Part shown: positions 43,656 to 54,800 of the stretch, piece after piece
How positions within the stretch are numbered: position 1 is the first letter of the stretch
How the letters are laid out: each line of letters starts with the position of its first letter
DNA from: Ochrovirga pacifica
GTDB taxonomy: Bacteria > Bacteroidota > Bacteroidia > Flavobacteriales > Flavobacteriaceae
Reading direction: 5' to 3'
Length of the DNA: 60,681 nucleotides
NCBI RefSeq assembly: GCF_000220525.1
Contig: NZ_AFPK01000040.1
Location: 1 to 60,681, forward strand
Program-made: the position numbers and the translations under genes
The notes under the pieces: model-generated
The model's input: only the letters and a program-made list of their open reading frames with translations
Database searches by the model: none
Told to the model about the DNA's origin: nothing

Positions 43656-43746
43656 AAAAAAGTGTAGTTTTCAACATCTTGGGATGTTTGACTTTAAAAC
43701 ATTTTCATTAACTAGAAATGAGAAATATAGAAGGGATGTTGAGTGT

Positions 43747-44793
43747 TTATACTTTTTTAGGTTGATAATATTTTTTCTTTAACCAAAAGGAAACTCTAAC
43801 CAGTAGAATAAGGGCTGGTACTTCAACCAAAGGCCCTATTACTCCTGCAAATGCCTGTCCAGAATTTAGTCCAAAAACAGCAATGGCTACAGCAATTGCT
43901 AATTCAAAATTATTACCAGCAGCTGTAAAGGCTACAGAAGCTGTTTTATCGTATTCAGTTCCCATGGCTTTAGAAAAGAAAAATCCAATTAAAAACATCA
44001 AGGTAAAATAGACAAGCAATGGCAAGGCAATAATTAGCACATCCATAGGGATTTCTACAATCAATTCTCCTTTTAAAGAGAACATCAATACAATGGTAAA
44101 TAGCAAAGCAATTAATGTTAAAGGAGATATGGTTGGGATGTAGGTTTGGTTGTACCATTTTTCTCCTTTCCATTTTACCAAAATAAGTCTACTCAAAATT
44201 CCTAATACAAACGGTATTCCTAAATAAATAGCTACACTTTCTGCTATGGTAGCAATCGAGATGTCTACAATAGCTCCTTCAAAACCAAAATAAGGTGGCA
44301 ATACGGTGATAAAAATCCAAGCGTAAAAACTATAAGCAAATACTTGGAAAATACTATTCAATGCAACCAATCCCGCTCCGTACTCGCTACTTCCTTCAGC
44401 CAAATCGTTCCAAACCAACACCATGGCAATACATCGAGCCAAACCAATTAAAATTAACCCTACCATGTATTCTGGGTAGTCTTGTAAAAAGGTGATGGCT
44501 AAAACAAACATCAATACAGGGCCTACAATCCAGTTAAGGATTAATGAAATTGATAAAATCTTAGTGTTTTTAAAAACTTTAGGTAGTAAACCATAGTTCA
44601 CTTTTGCCAAAGGAGGATACATCATTAAAATCAAACCGATAGCGATGGGGATGTTGGTAGCTCCATGACTCATATTACTAACCAATGTAGGAATTTTTGG
44701 AAATGCGTAACCTATGGCAACTCCAAAAGCCATGGCTACAAAAATCCACAAGGTTAAATTTCGATCTAAAAAACTCAGTTTCTTTTGTGCCAT
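43747..44793 (-). CDS. arsB: ACR3-family arsenite efflux transporter
   Basis: The 348-residue inner-membrane protein has ten hydrophobic segments and belongs to the bile/arsenite/riboflavin transporter group. The ACR3 landmarks are visible: [18 protein letters not shown] (about 118-135), including the conserved Cys needed for arsenite transport, and the [19 protein letters not shown] region (about 290-308). It expels As(III) made by the upstream reductase-like gene, which ends four bases before this start. The symbol follows common usage for ACR3 in ars operons; acr3 or arsB are both used. Confidence 0.92.
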   Translation of the reverse strand: MAQKKLSFLDRNLTLWIFVAMAFGVAIGYAFPKIPTLVSNMSHGATNIPIAIGLILMMYPPLAKVNYGLLPKVFKNTKILSISLILNWIVGPVLMFVLAITFLQDYPEYMVGLILIGLARCIAMVLVWNDLAEGSSEYGAGLVALNSIFQVFAYSFYAWIFITVLPPYFGFEGAIVDISIATIAESVAIYLGIPFVLGILSRLILVKWKGEKWYNQTYIPTISPLTLIALLFTIVLMFSLKGELIVEIPMDVLIIALPLLVYFTLMFLIGFFFSKAMGTEYDKTASVAFTAAGNNFELAIAVAIAVFGLNSGQAFAGVIGPLVEVPALILLVRVSFWLKKKYYQPKKV

Positions 44794-44796
44794 AAT

Positions 44797-45414
44797 TTAA
44801 GCGTTAATGTTAGAGAAAATATATTTTAGTTCCGTAGCGATTTGTAAACTTCGCTCTTCATATTTTACTGCTTGTTGCGAAGTGTTGTCAAATGCTTTTG
44901 GGTCTTCAAATGTAATAGGAACTCTAACTTCTGCACCCGCAATAAATGGGCAGCCACCGTCTGCTTGAGAGCAAGTCATGACAGCTGCAAACTGTGACGT
45001 AGGGTTAAAAGCTGCATCTAGTTTTTTAGAAAAACCAATAATTGGGTGTGTGTTTGCACTGTATTTAATACTGTAAACAGGATTGTCTGTATTGCTAAGT
45101 TTTTCTATTTCAAACCCTGCTTTACTCAGTGTTTCAGCAACCATAGGGTACAAGGCTGTGCTTTCCGTTCCACCAGAATAACAAGTCACATTTTGGATAC
45201 CGTGGTAGTAGGCTATAGCTTGTGCCCAAACTTGAGATAAGTGACTTCTTCTAGAGTTGTGGGTGCAAATAAAGTTGATTCTTATAGGTTGTTTAGCGGT
45301 GACTTTCTGTTGTACATATTCAATCAATGGTTGTAGAACTTCTTTTCTTTCAGGAGCAATGGTTTGGAAATCTAAAGAAGAAATAGTGCTTTCTATTGTT
45401 GAGAATAAAGACAT
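44797..45414 (-). CDS. low-molecular-weight phosphatase-type arsenate reductase-like protein
   Basis: The 205-residue protein has the low-molecular-weight PTPase loop near Cys50 (FICTHNSRRSHLSQ: C-x5-R, Cys50 to Arg56). The conserved DPxx(F) acid region seems replaced, but downstream cysteines occur in VMTCSQADGGCPF (about 147-159), which could act as redox partners as in thioredoxin-linked arsenate reductases. Such proteins accompany ACR3 in Bacteroidetes. It is the first gene of the two-gene operon behind two operator-like repeats. Reduction of arsenate to arsenite is the likely activity. Confidence 0.87.
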   Translation of the reverse strand: MSLFSTIESTISSLDFQTIAPERKEVLQPLIEYVQQKVTAKQPIRINFICTHNSRRSHLSQVWAQAIAYYHGIQNVTCYSGGTESTALYPMVAETLSKAGFEIEKLSNTDNPVYSIKYSANTHPIIGFSKKLDAAFNPTSQFAAVMTCSQADGGCPFIAGAEVRVPITFEDPKAFDNTSQQAVKYEERSLQIATELKYIFSNINA

Positions 45415-45427
45415 GTGTTATAGGTTT

Positions 45428-45456
45428 ATTTGTTAATAGTAATATTGCGATATAAT
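45428..45456. promoter_or_regulatory. proximal ArsR-type operator candidate
   Basis: A 29-base element with core GTAATATTGC, repeated 69 bases away at 45497 (23 of 29 identical). It lies just upstream of the operon's start codon. ArsR-family regulators typically bind imperfect inverted repeats of this kind. Confidence 0.55.
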
Positions 45457-45481
45457 GAATGAAAATTTCTAACTAAGGAAC

Positions 45482-45511
45482 TAAAATTATATCCTTATTT
45501 GTTTATTGCAA
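45482..45511 (-). promoter_or_regulatory. promoter of the arsenic operon
   Basis: On the minus strand TTG (45511-45509), 19 bases, then TAATTTTA (45489-45482), one mismatch from TAnnTTTG. The -33 element lies inside the distal operator candidate. Confidence 0.6.
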
Positions 45512-45525
45512 TATTACGATTGAAT
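45497..45525. promoter_or_regulatory. distal ArsR-type operator candidate
   Basis: The second copy of the 29-base element; its core GCAATATTAC is the exact reverse complement of the proximal core. It overlaps the -33 element of the arsenic promoter, a position suited to repression. Confidence 0.55.
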
Positions 45526-45565
45526 TGTGAGTTGACAAAATTTAAAAGTTAAAATAATGTAAAAT

Positions 45566-45601
45566 AAAAAAGCTTCGAGAACTTTTGTTTCTCGAAGCTT
45601 T
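45566..45601 (-). terminator. intrinsic terminator after groEL
   Basis: AAAGCTTCGAGAA (45569-45581) pairs perfectly with TTCTCGAAGCTTT (45589-45601); the loop is CTTTTGT. Short T tract on the minus strand. Confidence 0.85.
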
Positions 45602-45626
45602 AATTGTTGTTATGTGTACACAAAGA

Positions 45627-47267
<1,641 letters not shown>

Positions 47268-47376
47268 TTATTTTTTATGGTTTGCAACTATCAGTTACAA
47301 ACGTTTTTGTTTAGGTTATAAAATTGTTGTTAATAAATTGAAGTTATAGGCAAGTAGCCCATAACTGATGGGGTGT

Positions 47377-47652
47377 TTAAATAATCGCAAAGATGTCACT
47401 CTCTCTCATGATTAAATAATCGGTTCCTTCGTAATTCAATTCGGTTCCTGCATATTTACCGTACAAGACTTGGTCACCTACTTTTACAGTTATAGGGTTG
47501 TCATTAGTTCCATTACCTACGGCAACTACAGTTCCTTTTAAAGGTTTTTCTTTGGCAGAATCAGGGATAATCAATCCTGATGCAGTAGTGGTTTCAGCTG
47601 GAGAAGGTTCAATCAAAACGCGATCCGCTAATGGTTTAATGTTAATGCTCAT
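47377..47652 (-). CDS. groES: co-chaperonin GroES
   Basis: The 91-residue lid subunit has [17 protein letters not shown] (5-21), the mobile loop (about 18-33, with [12 protein letters not shown]) and [29 protein letters not shown]. Length is slightly shorter than E. coli GroES (97). It pairs with groEL downstream. The gap between the two is 115 bases, wide but still compatible with a shared transcript. Confidence 0.98.
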   Translation of the reverse strand: MSINIKPLADRVLIEPSPAETTTASGLIIPDSAKEKPLKGTVVAVGNGTNDNPITVKVGDQVLYGKYAGTELNYEGTDYLIMRESDIFAII

Positions 47653-47713
47653 AATATAATTTTTTAAATAGGTTTATTAATTACGCTGTTGTATTAATCG
47701 AAAAGTATGCCAA

Positions 47714-47752
47714 TAAAAAAAATGTCATCATGAGTGACATGATGACATTTTT
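47714..47752 (-). terminator. intrinsic terminator after secG
   Basis: AAATGTCATCATG (47720-47732) pairs perfectly with CATGATGACATTT (47738-47750) around AGTGA; eight T's follow on the minus strand. Confidence 0.92.
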
Positions 47753-47775
47753 AGGATTTTGATAAGAAATACAAC

Positions 47776-48144
47776 CTATTCTTCCGAGCTTTCTTTAGTC
47801 TCTGTAGGGTTGTTTATCAAATCTTCAATATCTTCTACTTCTTGAGTTGCAGCGGGTGCTTGCTCTCTTTGTTGGATTGTTTCTTGTAAGTCTGATTGAC
47901 TAGTACCTGTTCTTGGAATAGCCAAGCTAGATAGCAAAATCAACGCCAGTAAAGTAATTGCTAATGTCCATGTAGCTTTGTCCAAAAAGTTGTTGGTACT
48001 CTGTACACCTCCAATAGTGTTTCCTGTACCTCCTGCAATAGAAGAAGACAAACCACCTCCTTTTGGATTCTGTACCAATACAATTAAAATAAGTAGTACT
48101 GCCACTACCATGATTAGGATTAACAATAGGTCGAATGTTGTCAT
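47776..48144 (-). CDS. secG: preprotein translocase subunit SecG
   Basis: The 122-residue protein has two membrane helices (about 4-24 and 53-74) joined by the conserved loop VLVQNPKGGGLSSSIAGG (about 21-38), the SecG signature. It assists the SecYE channel. The C-terminus carries an acidic extension of about 40 residues (about 80-122, rich in Glu, Asp, Gln) not present in E. coli SecG but usual in Bacteroidetes. It overlaps the upstream TPR gene by four bases. Confidence 0.95.
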   Translation of the reverse strand: MTTFDLLLILIMVVAVLLILIVLVQNPKGGGLSSSIAGGTGNTIGGVQSTNNFLDKATWTLAITLLALILLSSLAIPRTGTSQSDLQETIQQREQAPAATQEVEDIEDLINNPTETKESSEE

Positions 48145-48854
48145 GATTTATTTTTTTGTAAAATTTCGATTTTTTCTATTTGGTTTGCAAAGAAACTACT
48201 TTTTTCTGGATATTTCAAACTTAAAATTTTATAGGCTTGAATTGCATCTGAGTATTTTTTTTGAGCAATATACACTTTTGCCAAGGTCTCTGTCATAAGT
48301 TGGTGTGTTGGATCTTCCGTTTCTGAAAGAATCGAAGCACTGGTAGGTATATTTTTAATGGGACGAGAAATCTTAGGATTGCTCATTAAAAACTGATCTA
48401 TAATATTTAGCTTGGTTTCTAAGGGTTTAGGTGTTTCCTTTTGTAAAGTAGTTGGATTGCGCTCTATAGTTTTTTGATGACTTAACTGCAGCCATTCTTT
48501 AAAACTGTGTTTTTCTTTGCTGGTAAATTCTAAAGGAGCAGAGAATACAACCTCTTGTGTTTCTGTAGCAAGAGGAGTGTCGGGTGCTGTTTTGGTAATT
48601 TGAGCTTTGTTTTGTGCTTGTTGTGCTTCTTCAATTTGGGAAATAAAGTCAAACAAAACCTCTCGATCTACTGTGTGTGCAGCAAGGTTTTTTAGTGCGT
48701 TGTTGTATTTAAAATGTTGGCTGTTTCGGTATTTTTGTAACAACAATGCTTTGGCCAGTTGAAAATATGGAAATTCTGCAACCAAGGTTTCTAGTTCTGA
48801 AACGCTTAATTGTTCTGTTTTTTGATGTTTTAAAATTTCCGTAAACTGTTGCAT
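48141..48854 (-). CDS. tetratricopeptide-like protein of unknown function
   Basis: The 237-residue protein has helical repeats at both ends. The N-terminal part (about 1-75) begins MQQFTEILKHQKTEQLSVSE. A low-complexity middle (about 80-165) carries Thr/Pro/Glu-rich text. The C-terminal tetratricopeptide-like unit (about 185-232) reads MTETLAKVYIAQKKYSDAIQAYKIL. No signal peptide, so probably cytoplasmic. It lies between lptE and secG in an order that is common in Flavobacteria, suggesting a role at the envelope, but none is known. Confidence 0.82.
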   Translation of the reverse strand: MQQFTEILKHQKTEQLSVSELETLVAEFPYFQLAKALLLQKYRNSQHFKYNNALKNLAAHTVDREVLFDFISQIEEAQQAQNKAQITKTAPDTPLATETQEVVFSAPLEFTSKEKHSFKEWLQLSHQKTIERNPTTLQKETPKPLETKLNIIDQFLMSNPKISRPIKNIPTSASILSETEDPTHQLMTETLAKVYIAQKKYSDAIQAYKILSLKYPEKSSFFANQIEKIEILQKNKS

Positions 48855-48862
48855 AGGTTGTC

Positions 48863-49396
48863 TTACCAGCTTCCTACAGAAGCGTTAAAAATATTTTGGT
48901 TGATACGTTCAAAAATTTCTTCGTAAGCAGTTTCCAATTCACTTCCTTGCAAGATGGTGGTTGCAGGATAATCGTAAAAGTGGCTAAAGCGTTGTTCAAA
49001 ATTTTTGCTTTCGTCTTCCCTGTTGTAATAGCGTACATTAATTTCTATAGTCAAACGGTTTTGAGAGGCCGTTTGCTGTGCGTTGGCAGTCATTGGAGTA
49101 ATGGTGTAGCGAGTGATTTCTCCCTCAAACTGCAAATCGCCACTAGATTTTACCAAACTCAAGTTGGTTTGTGTTAAGAAAAAATCTTGCAAGTTAATGG
49201 TAAATTCCTGACTCAAGGTAGGCTCTACCAATTCTGCATTGTTGTTAAAAAAACTAACCTGAATGGTTTTGGCATTTCCCGTGTCTCCTCCGGTAAAACT
49301 ATAGTTTACACTACAGCCAATCAATACAATGGTGGCGATAGCAATACTACATCTAAAAGCAAAAGTGCGAAGCATGTGCATATGGTTTGTTAACAA
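48863..49396 (-). CDS. lptE: LptE-family LPS-assembly lipoprotein
   Basis: The 177-residue protein has a lipoprotein signal (VLIGC, Cys near 28) and then CSVNYSFTGGDTGNAKTIQVSFFNN, the typical start of Bacteroidetes LptE. A beta-rich domain follows (FEGEITRYTITPM, NRLTIEINVRYYN) and the C-terminal ETAYEEIFERINQNIFNASVGSW. LptE plugs the LptD barrel that inserts lipopolysaccharide into the outer membrane. The first few residues may not all belong: an in-frame ATG six codons later (MHMLRTFAFRC) is equally good. It follows the sigma-54 activator by seven bases. Confidence 0.88.
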   Translation of the reverse strand: MLTNHMHMLRTFAFRCSIAIATIVLIGCSVNYSFTGGDTGNAKTIQVSFFNNNAELVEPTLSQEFTINLQDFFLTQTNLSLVKSSGDLQFEGEITRYTITPMTANAQQTASQNRLTIEINVRYYNREDESKNFEQRFSHFYDYPATTILQGSELETAYEEIFERINQNIFNASVGSW

Positions 49397-49403
49397 AGAT
49401 AAC

Positions 49404-50633
49404 TTATAAGTTGTATTGTTTTATTTTTCTGTACAAAGTTCGTTCCGAGATCCCTAATTCTTTGGCTGCCAACTTGCGTTTGTCGTTATTGCGTTCCAAA
49501 GATTTTTTGATCATTTCTATTTCTTTGTCTTGTAAAGACAGGTTCTCGTCTTCTTCCACGGTTTCTATATACGAGTATTCCTCGTCTGGTTCTTCGTCTT
49601 CAACTGCCTCTTTTTTTGAATAGCTTAGCAAATGAGCTTTGGATGATGGGGCCAATGCTTTGGGATGAGGTTCGTAAAAATCTTCCAATTCTTGATGATT
49701 GGTGTTGCGCTGCATAATGCCAAAGGTTACTTTTTTAAGTTCGTCTAATTCCGTTCTTAAATCGTAAATCATTTTTAGTAAATTTGACTTTTCTTCTTTT
49801 TGAAAATCAGAAGTTTTGTCTTCAAAAACCATGGGTAGCGAAGCACTGCTTAGATTAGGAAGGTATTGCTTTAATACTTGAGCAGAAATATTTCGGTTTT
49901 CTTCAATCACAGAAACTTGTTCGGCAATGTTTCGTAGCTGACGGATGTTTCCTGGAAAATGATAACGATCTAACAGTTCTACTGCCTCATCACTTAATCT
50001 TACGGTTGGCATTTTGTACTTTTGAGCAAAATCAGAAGCAAATTTACGGAAGAGTAGATGAATGTCTCCATTTCTATTTCTCAATGGTGGCAGTTCAATT
50101 TCTACGGTGCTTAATCGATAATACAAATCTTCTCTAAAACGGCCTTTTCTAATAGCTTCAATCATTTTTACATTGGTTGCAGCAACAATACGAACATTGG
50201 TTTTTTGCACATCAGAAGAGCCTACTTTAATAAATTCTCCGTTTTCTAACACACGTAACAGGCGAACTTGTGTGGTTAAGGGCAATTCTCCTACTTCATC
50301 TAAAAAAATAGTTCCTCCATCAGCTACTTCAAAATATCCTTTTCGGGTACTAGTTGCCCCTGTAAAAGCTCCTTTTTCATGTCCAAACAATTCACTGTCT
50401 ATAGTTCCTTCTGGAATGGCACCACAGTTTACAGCAATGTAATTGCTGTGTTTTCGGTGAGACAGAGAGTGGATTATTTTAGGAATACTTTCTTTACCCA
50501 CACCACTTTCTCCAACTACCAAAACAGAAATATCTGTAGGGGCTACACGAGTGGCTTTTTCGATAGAGCGATTAAGTTGTGCATCGTTTCCTATAATTCC
50601 AAAACGTTGTTTAATTACCTGAACAGATTCCAT
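49404..50633 (-). CDS. sigma-54-dependent transcriptional activator without a receiver domain
   Basis: The 409-residue protein starts at ATG 50633 (MESVQVIKQR); a TTG nine codons upstream is less likely. The AAA+ domain (about 10-240) has Walker A GESGVGKE (41-48), the sigma-54 contact loop GAFTGA (88-93) and Walker B GGTIFLDE (106-113). An acidic linker (about 340-375) precedes a Fis-type helix-turn-helix (KLAAKELGISERTLYRKIKQ). There is no N-terminal receiver, PAS or GAF domain, so activity is probably set by level or by a partner, as in PspF. The neighbours lptE and secG suggest an envelope role, but targets cannot be seen. Confidence 0.92.
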   Translation of the reverse strand: MESVQVIKQRFGIIGNDAQLNRSIEKATRVAPTDISVLVVGESGVGKESIPKIIHSLSHRKHSNYIAVNCGAIPEGTIDSELFGHEKGAFTGATSTRKGYFEVADGGTIFLDEVGELPLTTQVRLLRVLENGEFIKVGSSDVQKTNVRIVAATNVKMIEAIRKGRFREDLYYRLSTVEIELPPLRNRNGDIHLLFRKFASDFAQKYKMPTVRLSDEAVELLDRYHFPGNIRQLRNIAEQVSVIEENRNISAQVLKQYLPNLSSASLPMVFEDKTSDFQKEEKSNLLKMIYDLRTELDELKKVTFGIMQRNTNHQELEDFYEPHPKALAPSSKAHLLSYSKKEAVEDEEPDEEYSYIETVEEDENLSLQDKEIEMIKKSLERNNDKRKLAAKELGISERTLYRKIKQYNL

Positions 50634-50661
50634 AGTTTTTTGATTTTTTTTTGAGTTCAAA

Positions 50662-52110
50662 TTAATGAAGGGCTTCTCCTAAAAGTGTAGCAGAGGTACA
50701 GTCTGTTATTTTTACCTGAACAAAATCGCCTACTTTTTCATTTCCTTTAGGAAAAACGACAGCATAATTCTGAGAGTTTCTACCCATCCAATGAGCTTCG
50801 GATTTTTTAGAATTTCCTTCAATCAAAACTTCTACTGTTTTGCCCATGTAACTTTGGGTGTTTTTTAAACTCAATTCACGTTGCAAGTTAATAACCTCAG
50901 TCAATCTTCTTTTCTTTACATCGTTAGGAACGTCATCTGGGAATTTTTTTTCGGCCAAGGTTCCTGGTCTTTCTGAATACGCAAACATAAATCCGTAGTC
51001 GTAATTTACGTATTCCATTAGGCTAAGCGTATCTTGATGCTCTTCTTCGGTTTCGCCGCAGAAACCAACAATCATGTCTTGAGAAATGGCACAATCGGGC
51101 AATAATTTTCTGACGTTATCAATCAACTCTATGTATTCTTCTCTAGTGTGCTGTCGGTTCATTCGTTTCAATACAGTAGTGCTACCCGATTGTACAGGCA
51201 AGTGCAAATACCTACAGATATTTGGATAGGTAACCATGGTATGTAGTACTTCTAAATCCATGTCTTGAGGATTGTTTGTGTGAAAACGAACACGTGTTTT
51301 TGGAAAACTACTGGCAACCATTTTTAACAAGTCAGCAAAACCAACAGCAGTTGCTTTGGCAATAGCACTAGCTTTGTCAAAGTCTTTCTTAAGACCTCCA
51401 CCATACCAAAGGTAGCTGTCTACATTTTGCCCTAGCAGGGTAATTTCTTTGTAGCCTTTTGTAACCAAGTCTTGAATTTCAGAGATAATACTTTGCGGGT
51501 CTCTACTTCGTTCTCTACCACGGGTAAAAGGTACTACACAAAACGTACACATATTGTCACAACCACGGGTAATGGTAACAAATGCAGAAACACCGTTGGA
51601 ATTTAATCGAACAGGCGATACATCAGCATAAGTCTCGTCTCTAGAAAGCAACACGTTTACAGCATCTCTTCCGTCTTCTACTTCCGACAATAAATTAGGC
51701 AAGTCTCTGTATGCATCTGGTCCTACAACCAAGTCAACAATTTTTTCTTCGTCCAAAAATTTCGCTTTCAAACGTTCTGCCATACAACCTAAAACCCCCA
51801 CTTTCATCGCAGGATTTATTTTTTTTACAGCATTGTATTTTTCCAAACGCTTTCTTACAGTTTGTTCTGCTTTTTCGCGAATAGAACAAGTGTTTACCAT
51901 TACCAAATCAGCTTCATTAAGGTTGGTGGTGGTGTTGTATCCTTGTTCGGATAAAATCGCAGCTACAATTTCGCTGTCATTCATATTCATCTGACAACCA
52001 TAGCTTTCTAGGTATAGCTTTTTTGTATTTCCTTTTATATGTTCGGTAGAAAGTGGATGTCCTTGCTTGTTGGCATCAATCACTTTTTCTTGATCGCTGA
52101 CTCTACTCAT
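50662..52110 (-). CDS. miaB: tRNA-2-methylthio-N6-isopentenyladenosine-37 methylthiotransferase
   Basis: The 482-residue radical SAM enzyme adds a methylthio group to i6A37 of tRNAs. The N-terminal MTTase domain has SYGCQMNMNDSE (about 35-46). The radical SAM cluster motif CxxxCxxC appears in RGCDNMCTFCVVPFTRGRE (about 183-201). A TRAM domain closes the C-terminus (about 405-482, with VLIEGNSKKSEAHWMGR). It lies 28 bases before the sigma-54 activator gene and probably leads the long minus-strand run to secG. Confidence 0.96.
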   Translation of the reverse strand: MSRVSDQEKVIDANKQGHPLSTEHIKGNTKKLYLESYGCQMNMNDSEIVAAILSEQGYNTTTNLNEADLVMVNTCSIREKAEQTVRKRLEKYNAVKKINPAMKVGVLGCMAERLKAKFLDEEKIVDLVVGPDAYRDLPNLLSEVEDGRDAVNVLLSRDETYADVSPVRLNSNGVSAFVTITRGCDNMCTFCVVPFTRGRERSRDPQSIISEIQDLVTKGYKEITLLGQNVDSYLWYGGGLKKDFDKASAIAKATAVGFADLLKMVASSFPKTRVRFHTNNPQDMDLEVLHTMVTYPNICRYLHLPVQSGSTTVLKRMNRQHTREEYIELIDNVRKLLPDCAISQDMIVGFCGETEEEHQDTLSLMEYVNYDYGFMFAYSERPGTLAEKKFPDDVPNDVKKRRLTEVINLQRELSLKNTQSYMGKTVEVLIEGNSKKSEAHWMGRNSQNYAVVFPKGNEKVGDFVQVKITDCTSATLLGEALH

Positions 52111-52236
52111 GAGATTGTATTTATGGAGAGCAAAAGTACAATAAAATATGTGATTTTATGACAAGATGTCAGAATATAATAGAGTTAATAAAATCTTAAA
52201 TAAAGATGTTAAAGCAAAGGTTTTAAATTTTCTCCC

Positions 52237-52244
52237 TACTTTTG
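52237..52244 (+). promoter_or_regulatory. -7 box of topA
   Basis: TACTTTTG matches TAnnTTTG exactly, about 40 bases before the topA ATG at 52286. No good -33 TTG at the preferred spacing. Confidence 0.5.
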
Positions 52245-52285
52245 TTGCAAAACTAAGACAACAAAAGGAAGAAGATATATAGCGT

Positions 52286-54799
52286 ATGGCAAACAATCTT
52301 GTAATCGTAGAGTCGCCTGCAAAGGCAAAAACAATAGAAAAATTTTTAGGGAAAGATTATCAGGTTGAGTCCAGTTTTGGGCACATTGCTGATTTACCTT
52401 CTAACGGTTTAGGAGTTGATGTAGACGGAGATTTTAGTCCCACTTATATTGTCTCTGATGATAAAAAGTCGGTCGTTAAAAAATTAAAAACACTTGCCAA
52501 TAAAGCCCAAACGGTTTGGTTAGCAAGTGATGAGGACCGTGAAGGAGAAGCTATTGCTTGGCATTTAAAAGAACAGTTAAAGTTAAAAGAGGAAAACACC
52601 AAAAGAATTGTTTTCCATGAAATAACAAAAAAAGCGATTCTAAAAGCAGTAGAAAATCCAAGAAAGATTAATTACAATTTAGTAGATGCACAACAAGCCA
52701 GAAGAGTACTAGATAGGATTGTAGGTTACGAACTTTCTCCTGTATTGTGGAGAAAAGTAAAAGCAGGCTTGTCTGCAGGTAGAGTACAATCTGTTGCAGT
52801 ACGATTGATTGTAGAAAGAGAACGAAGTATTTTAGAATTTCAAACAGAAGCTAGTTACAAAGTCGTGGCGGAATTTGTAAGTTCAGAAGGGAAAACATTT
52901 AAAGCCAGTATTCCTAAAGCATTTGATACTAGAGAAGAAGCGGAGGGATTTTTAAAAGAATGTGTAGGAGCTAATTTTAAGATAGCAGATTTAACGACCA
53001 AACCTGCAAAAAAATCACCAGCAGCTCCTTTTACAACATCAACTTTGCAACAAGAAGCCTCTAGAAAATTAGGTTTTTCAGTGTCTAGAACCATGACGGT
53101 AGCACAACGTTTGTACGAGGCTGGGATCATTACTTACATGAGAACGGACAGTGTCAACCTATCGGACGATGCCAAACAAGCTGCTGCAGATGAAATTACT
53201 TCTTACTACGGAGCAGAATATAGTACTCCAAGAGATTACAATACAAAATCAAAAGGAGCACAAGAGGCTCACGAAGCCATTCGCCCTACAGAGATGTCTC
53301 GTCACGAAATCAATCAAGAGCACGATCAAAACCGATTGTACGATTTGATTTGGAAACGTACGCTAGCTTCGCAAATGAGCGATGCTCAATTAGAACGTAC
53401 CAATGTAAAAATAGAAAACAATCAAAATGATAAAATCTTTACAGCAAATGGAGAGATGATTAAGTTTGAAGGGTTTTTAAAAGTGTACTTAGAAGGTACC
53501 GACACAGAGGACGAAGAACAAGACGGTATGTTGCCTAGGTTGGCAGTAGGAGAAGCTTTAGAAAATGAATTGATGACTGCTACGCAAAGATTCACCAAAC
53601 CTCCATACCGATTTACAGAAGCTTCTTTAGTAAAACAGTTAGAGGAACTAGGAATTGGTCGTCCGTCTACCTACGCACCTACTATTTCCACGGTTTTAAG
53701 AAGAGGTTATGTAGAAAAAGGAACTGTAGAGGGTACAGAAAGAGAGTACGAACAATTTGTGTTGGCTAACAATAAATTAACAACTAAAACGTTGACAGAA
53801 AAGGTGGGGTCTGACAAAGGAAAGTTGGTGCCTACGGATATAGGAAATATTGTAAACGACTTTTTAGTAGCTCATTTTGATAAAATTCTAGATTTTGGTT
53901 TTACAGCCAAAGTAGAAGAGCATTTTGATGAAATTGCCAGAGGAAACGAAGACTGGATTAAAATGATCAAAGATTTTTACAAAGGATTTCATACCGATGT
54001 AAAAGACGTAGCAGAAAATGCAGAGAGAGAAAGTGGAGAACGCATTCTTGGAACACATCCAAAATCAGGAAAAACAGTATTGGTACGATTGGGTAAATTT
54101 GGACCCTTGGCACAAATTGGAGGACCAGATGATGAGGAGAAAGAATTTGCAAGTTTGTTAAAAGAGCAAAACCTAGGAACGGTTACTTTAGAGGAAGTGT
54201 TAGATTTGTTCTTGTTGCCAAAAAACTTGGGAGACTACAAAGGAGAAGAAGCTATTGTATCTAACGGACGTTTTGGTCCTTATATAAAATACGGAAGCAT
54301 GTATGTTTCCTTAGACAAAGGAGAAGACCCTATGTCTGTAGATTACGATAGAGCGGTAGAATTGATCGAAGCAAAAATTAAAGCAGATGCTCCTATATAT
54401 CATTACGAGGAATTGCCTGTACAAAAAGGAGTAGGACGTTTTGGACCTTATATCAAGTGGAACGGAATGTTTATCAATGTAAACAAAAAATACGATTTTG
54501 ATAATTTGTCCGATCAAGACATTGTTACTTTAATAGAGGATAAAAAGCGAAAAGAGATAGAAAAAGTAGTTCACCATTGGGAAGAAGAGGGAATTCGTGT
54601 GGAAAAAGCTCGATGGGGACGACATAATATTATCAAAGGAAAAACCAAAATAGAACTTCCAAAAACAGTAGATGCTCCTGCACTTAGTTTAGAAGAAGTA
54701 AAAGATATTTTAGAAAAGAACACACCTAAAAAAGCAACTCGTAAAAAAGCAGCGACCAAAAAAACAACTGCTAGAAAGTCAACACGAAAAAAAGCGTAA
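52286..54799 (+). CDS. topA: DNA topoisomerase I
   Basis: The 837-residue enzyme relaxes negative supercoils. The Toprim domain (about 3-115) begins LVIVESPAKAKTIEKFLGKD and has the acidic SDEDREGEAI motif (81-90). The active Tyr284 lies in GIITYMRTDS. The C-terminal part has three repeated RxGRFGPY-like units (about 600, 665 and 715) rather than Cys4 zinc fingers, so this form does not need structural zinc. It ends in a Lys/Arg-rich tail (about 800-837) that probably binds DNA. Its stop is one base from the next gene. Confidence 0.98.
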   Translation: MANNLVIVESPAKAKTIEKFLGKDYQVESSFGHIADLPSNGLGVDVDGDFSPTYIVSDDKKSVVKKLKTLANKAQTVWLASDEDREGEAIAWHLKEQLKLKEENTKRIVFHEITKKAILKAVENPRKINYNLVDAQQARRVLDRIVGYELSPVLWRKVKAGLSAGRVQSVAVRLIVERERSILEFQTEASYKVVAEFVSSEGKTFKASIPKAFDTREEAEGFLKECVGANFKIADLTTKPAKKSPAAPFTTSTLQQEASRKLGFSVSRTMTVAQRLYEAGIITYMRTDSVNLSDDAKQAAADEITSYYGAEYSTPRDYNTKSKGAQEAHEAIRPTEMSRHEINQEHDQNRLYDLIWKRTLASQMSDAQLERTNVKIENNQNDKIFTANGEMIKFEGFLKVYLEGTDTEDEEQDGMLPRLAVGEALENELMTATQRFTKPPYRFTEASLVKQLEELGIGRPSTYAPTISTVLRRGYVEKGTVEGTEREYEQFVLANNKLTTKTLTEKVGSDKGKLVPTDIGNIVNDFLVAHFDKILDFGFTAKVEEHFDEIARGNEDWIKMIKDFYKGFHTDVKDVAENAERESGERILGTHPKSGKTVLVRLGKFGPLAQIGGPDDEEKEFASLLKEQNLGTVTLEEVLDLFLLPKNLGDYKGEEAIVSNGRFGPYIKYGSMYVSLDKGEDPMSVDYDRAVELIEAKIKADAPIYHYEELPVQKGVGRFGPYIKWNGMFINVNKKYDFDNLSDQDIVTLIEDKKRKEIEKVVHHWEEEGIRVEKARWGRHNIIKGKTKIELPKTVDAPALSLEEVKDILEKNTPKKATRKKAATKKTTARKSTRKKA

Positions 54800-54800
54800 G

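Noticed and set aside
50634..50660. TTG start for the sigma-54 activator
   Set aside because: An ATG nine codons later gives a normal N-terminus directly before the AAA+ domain.
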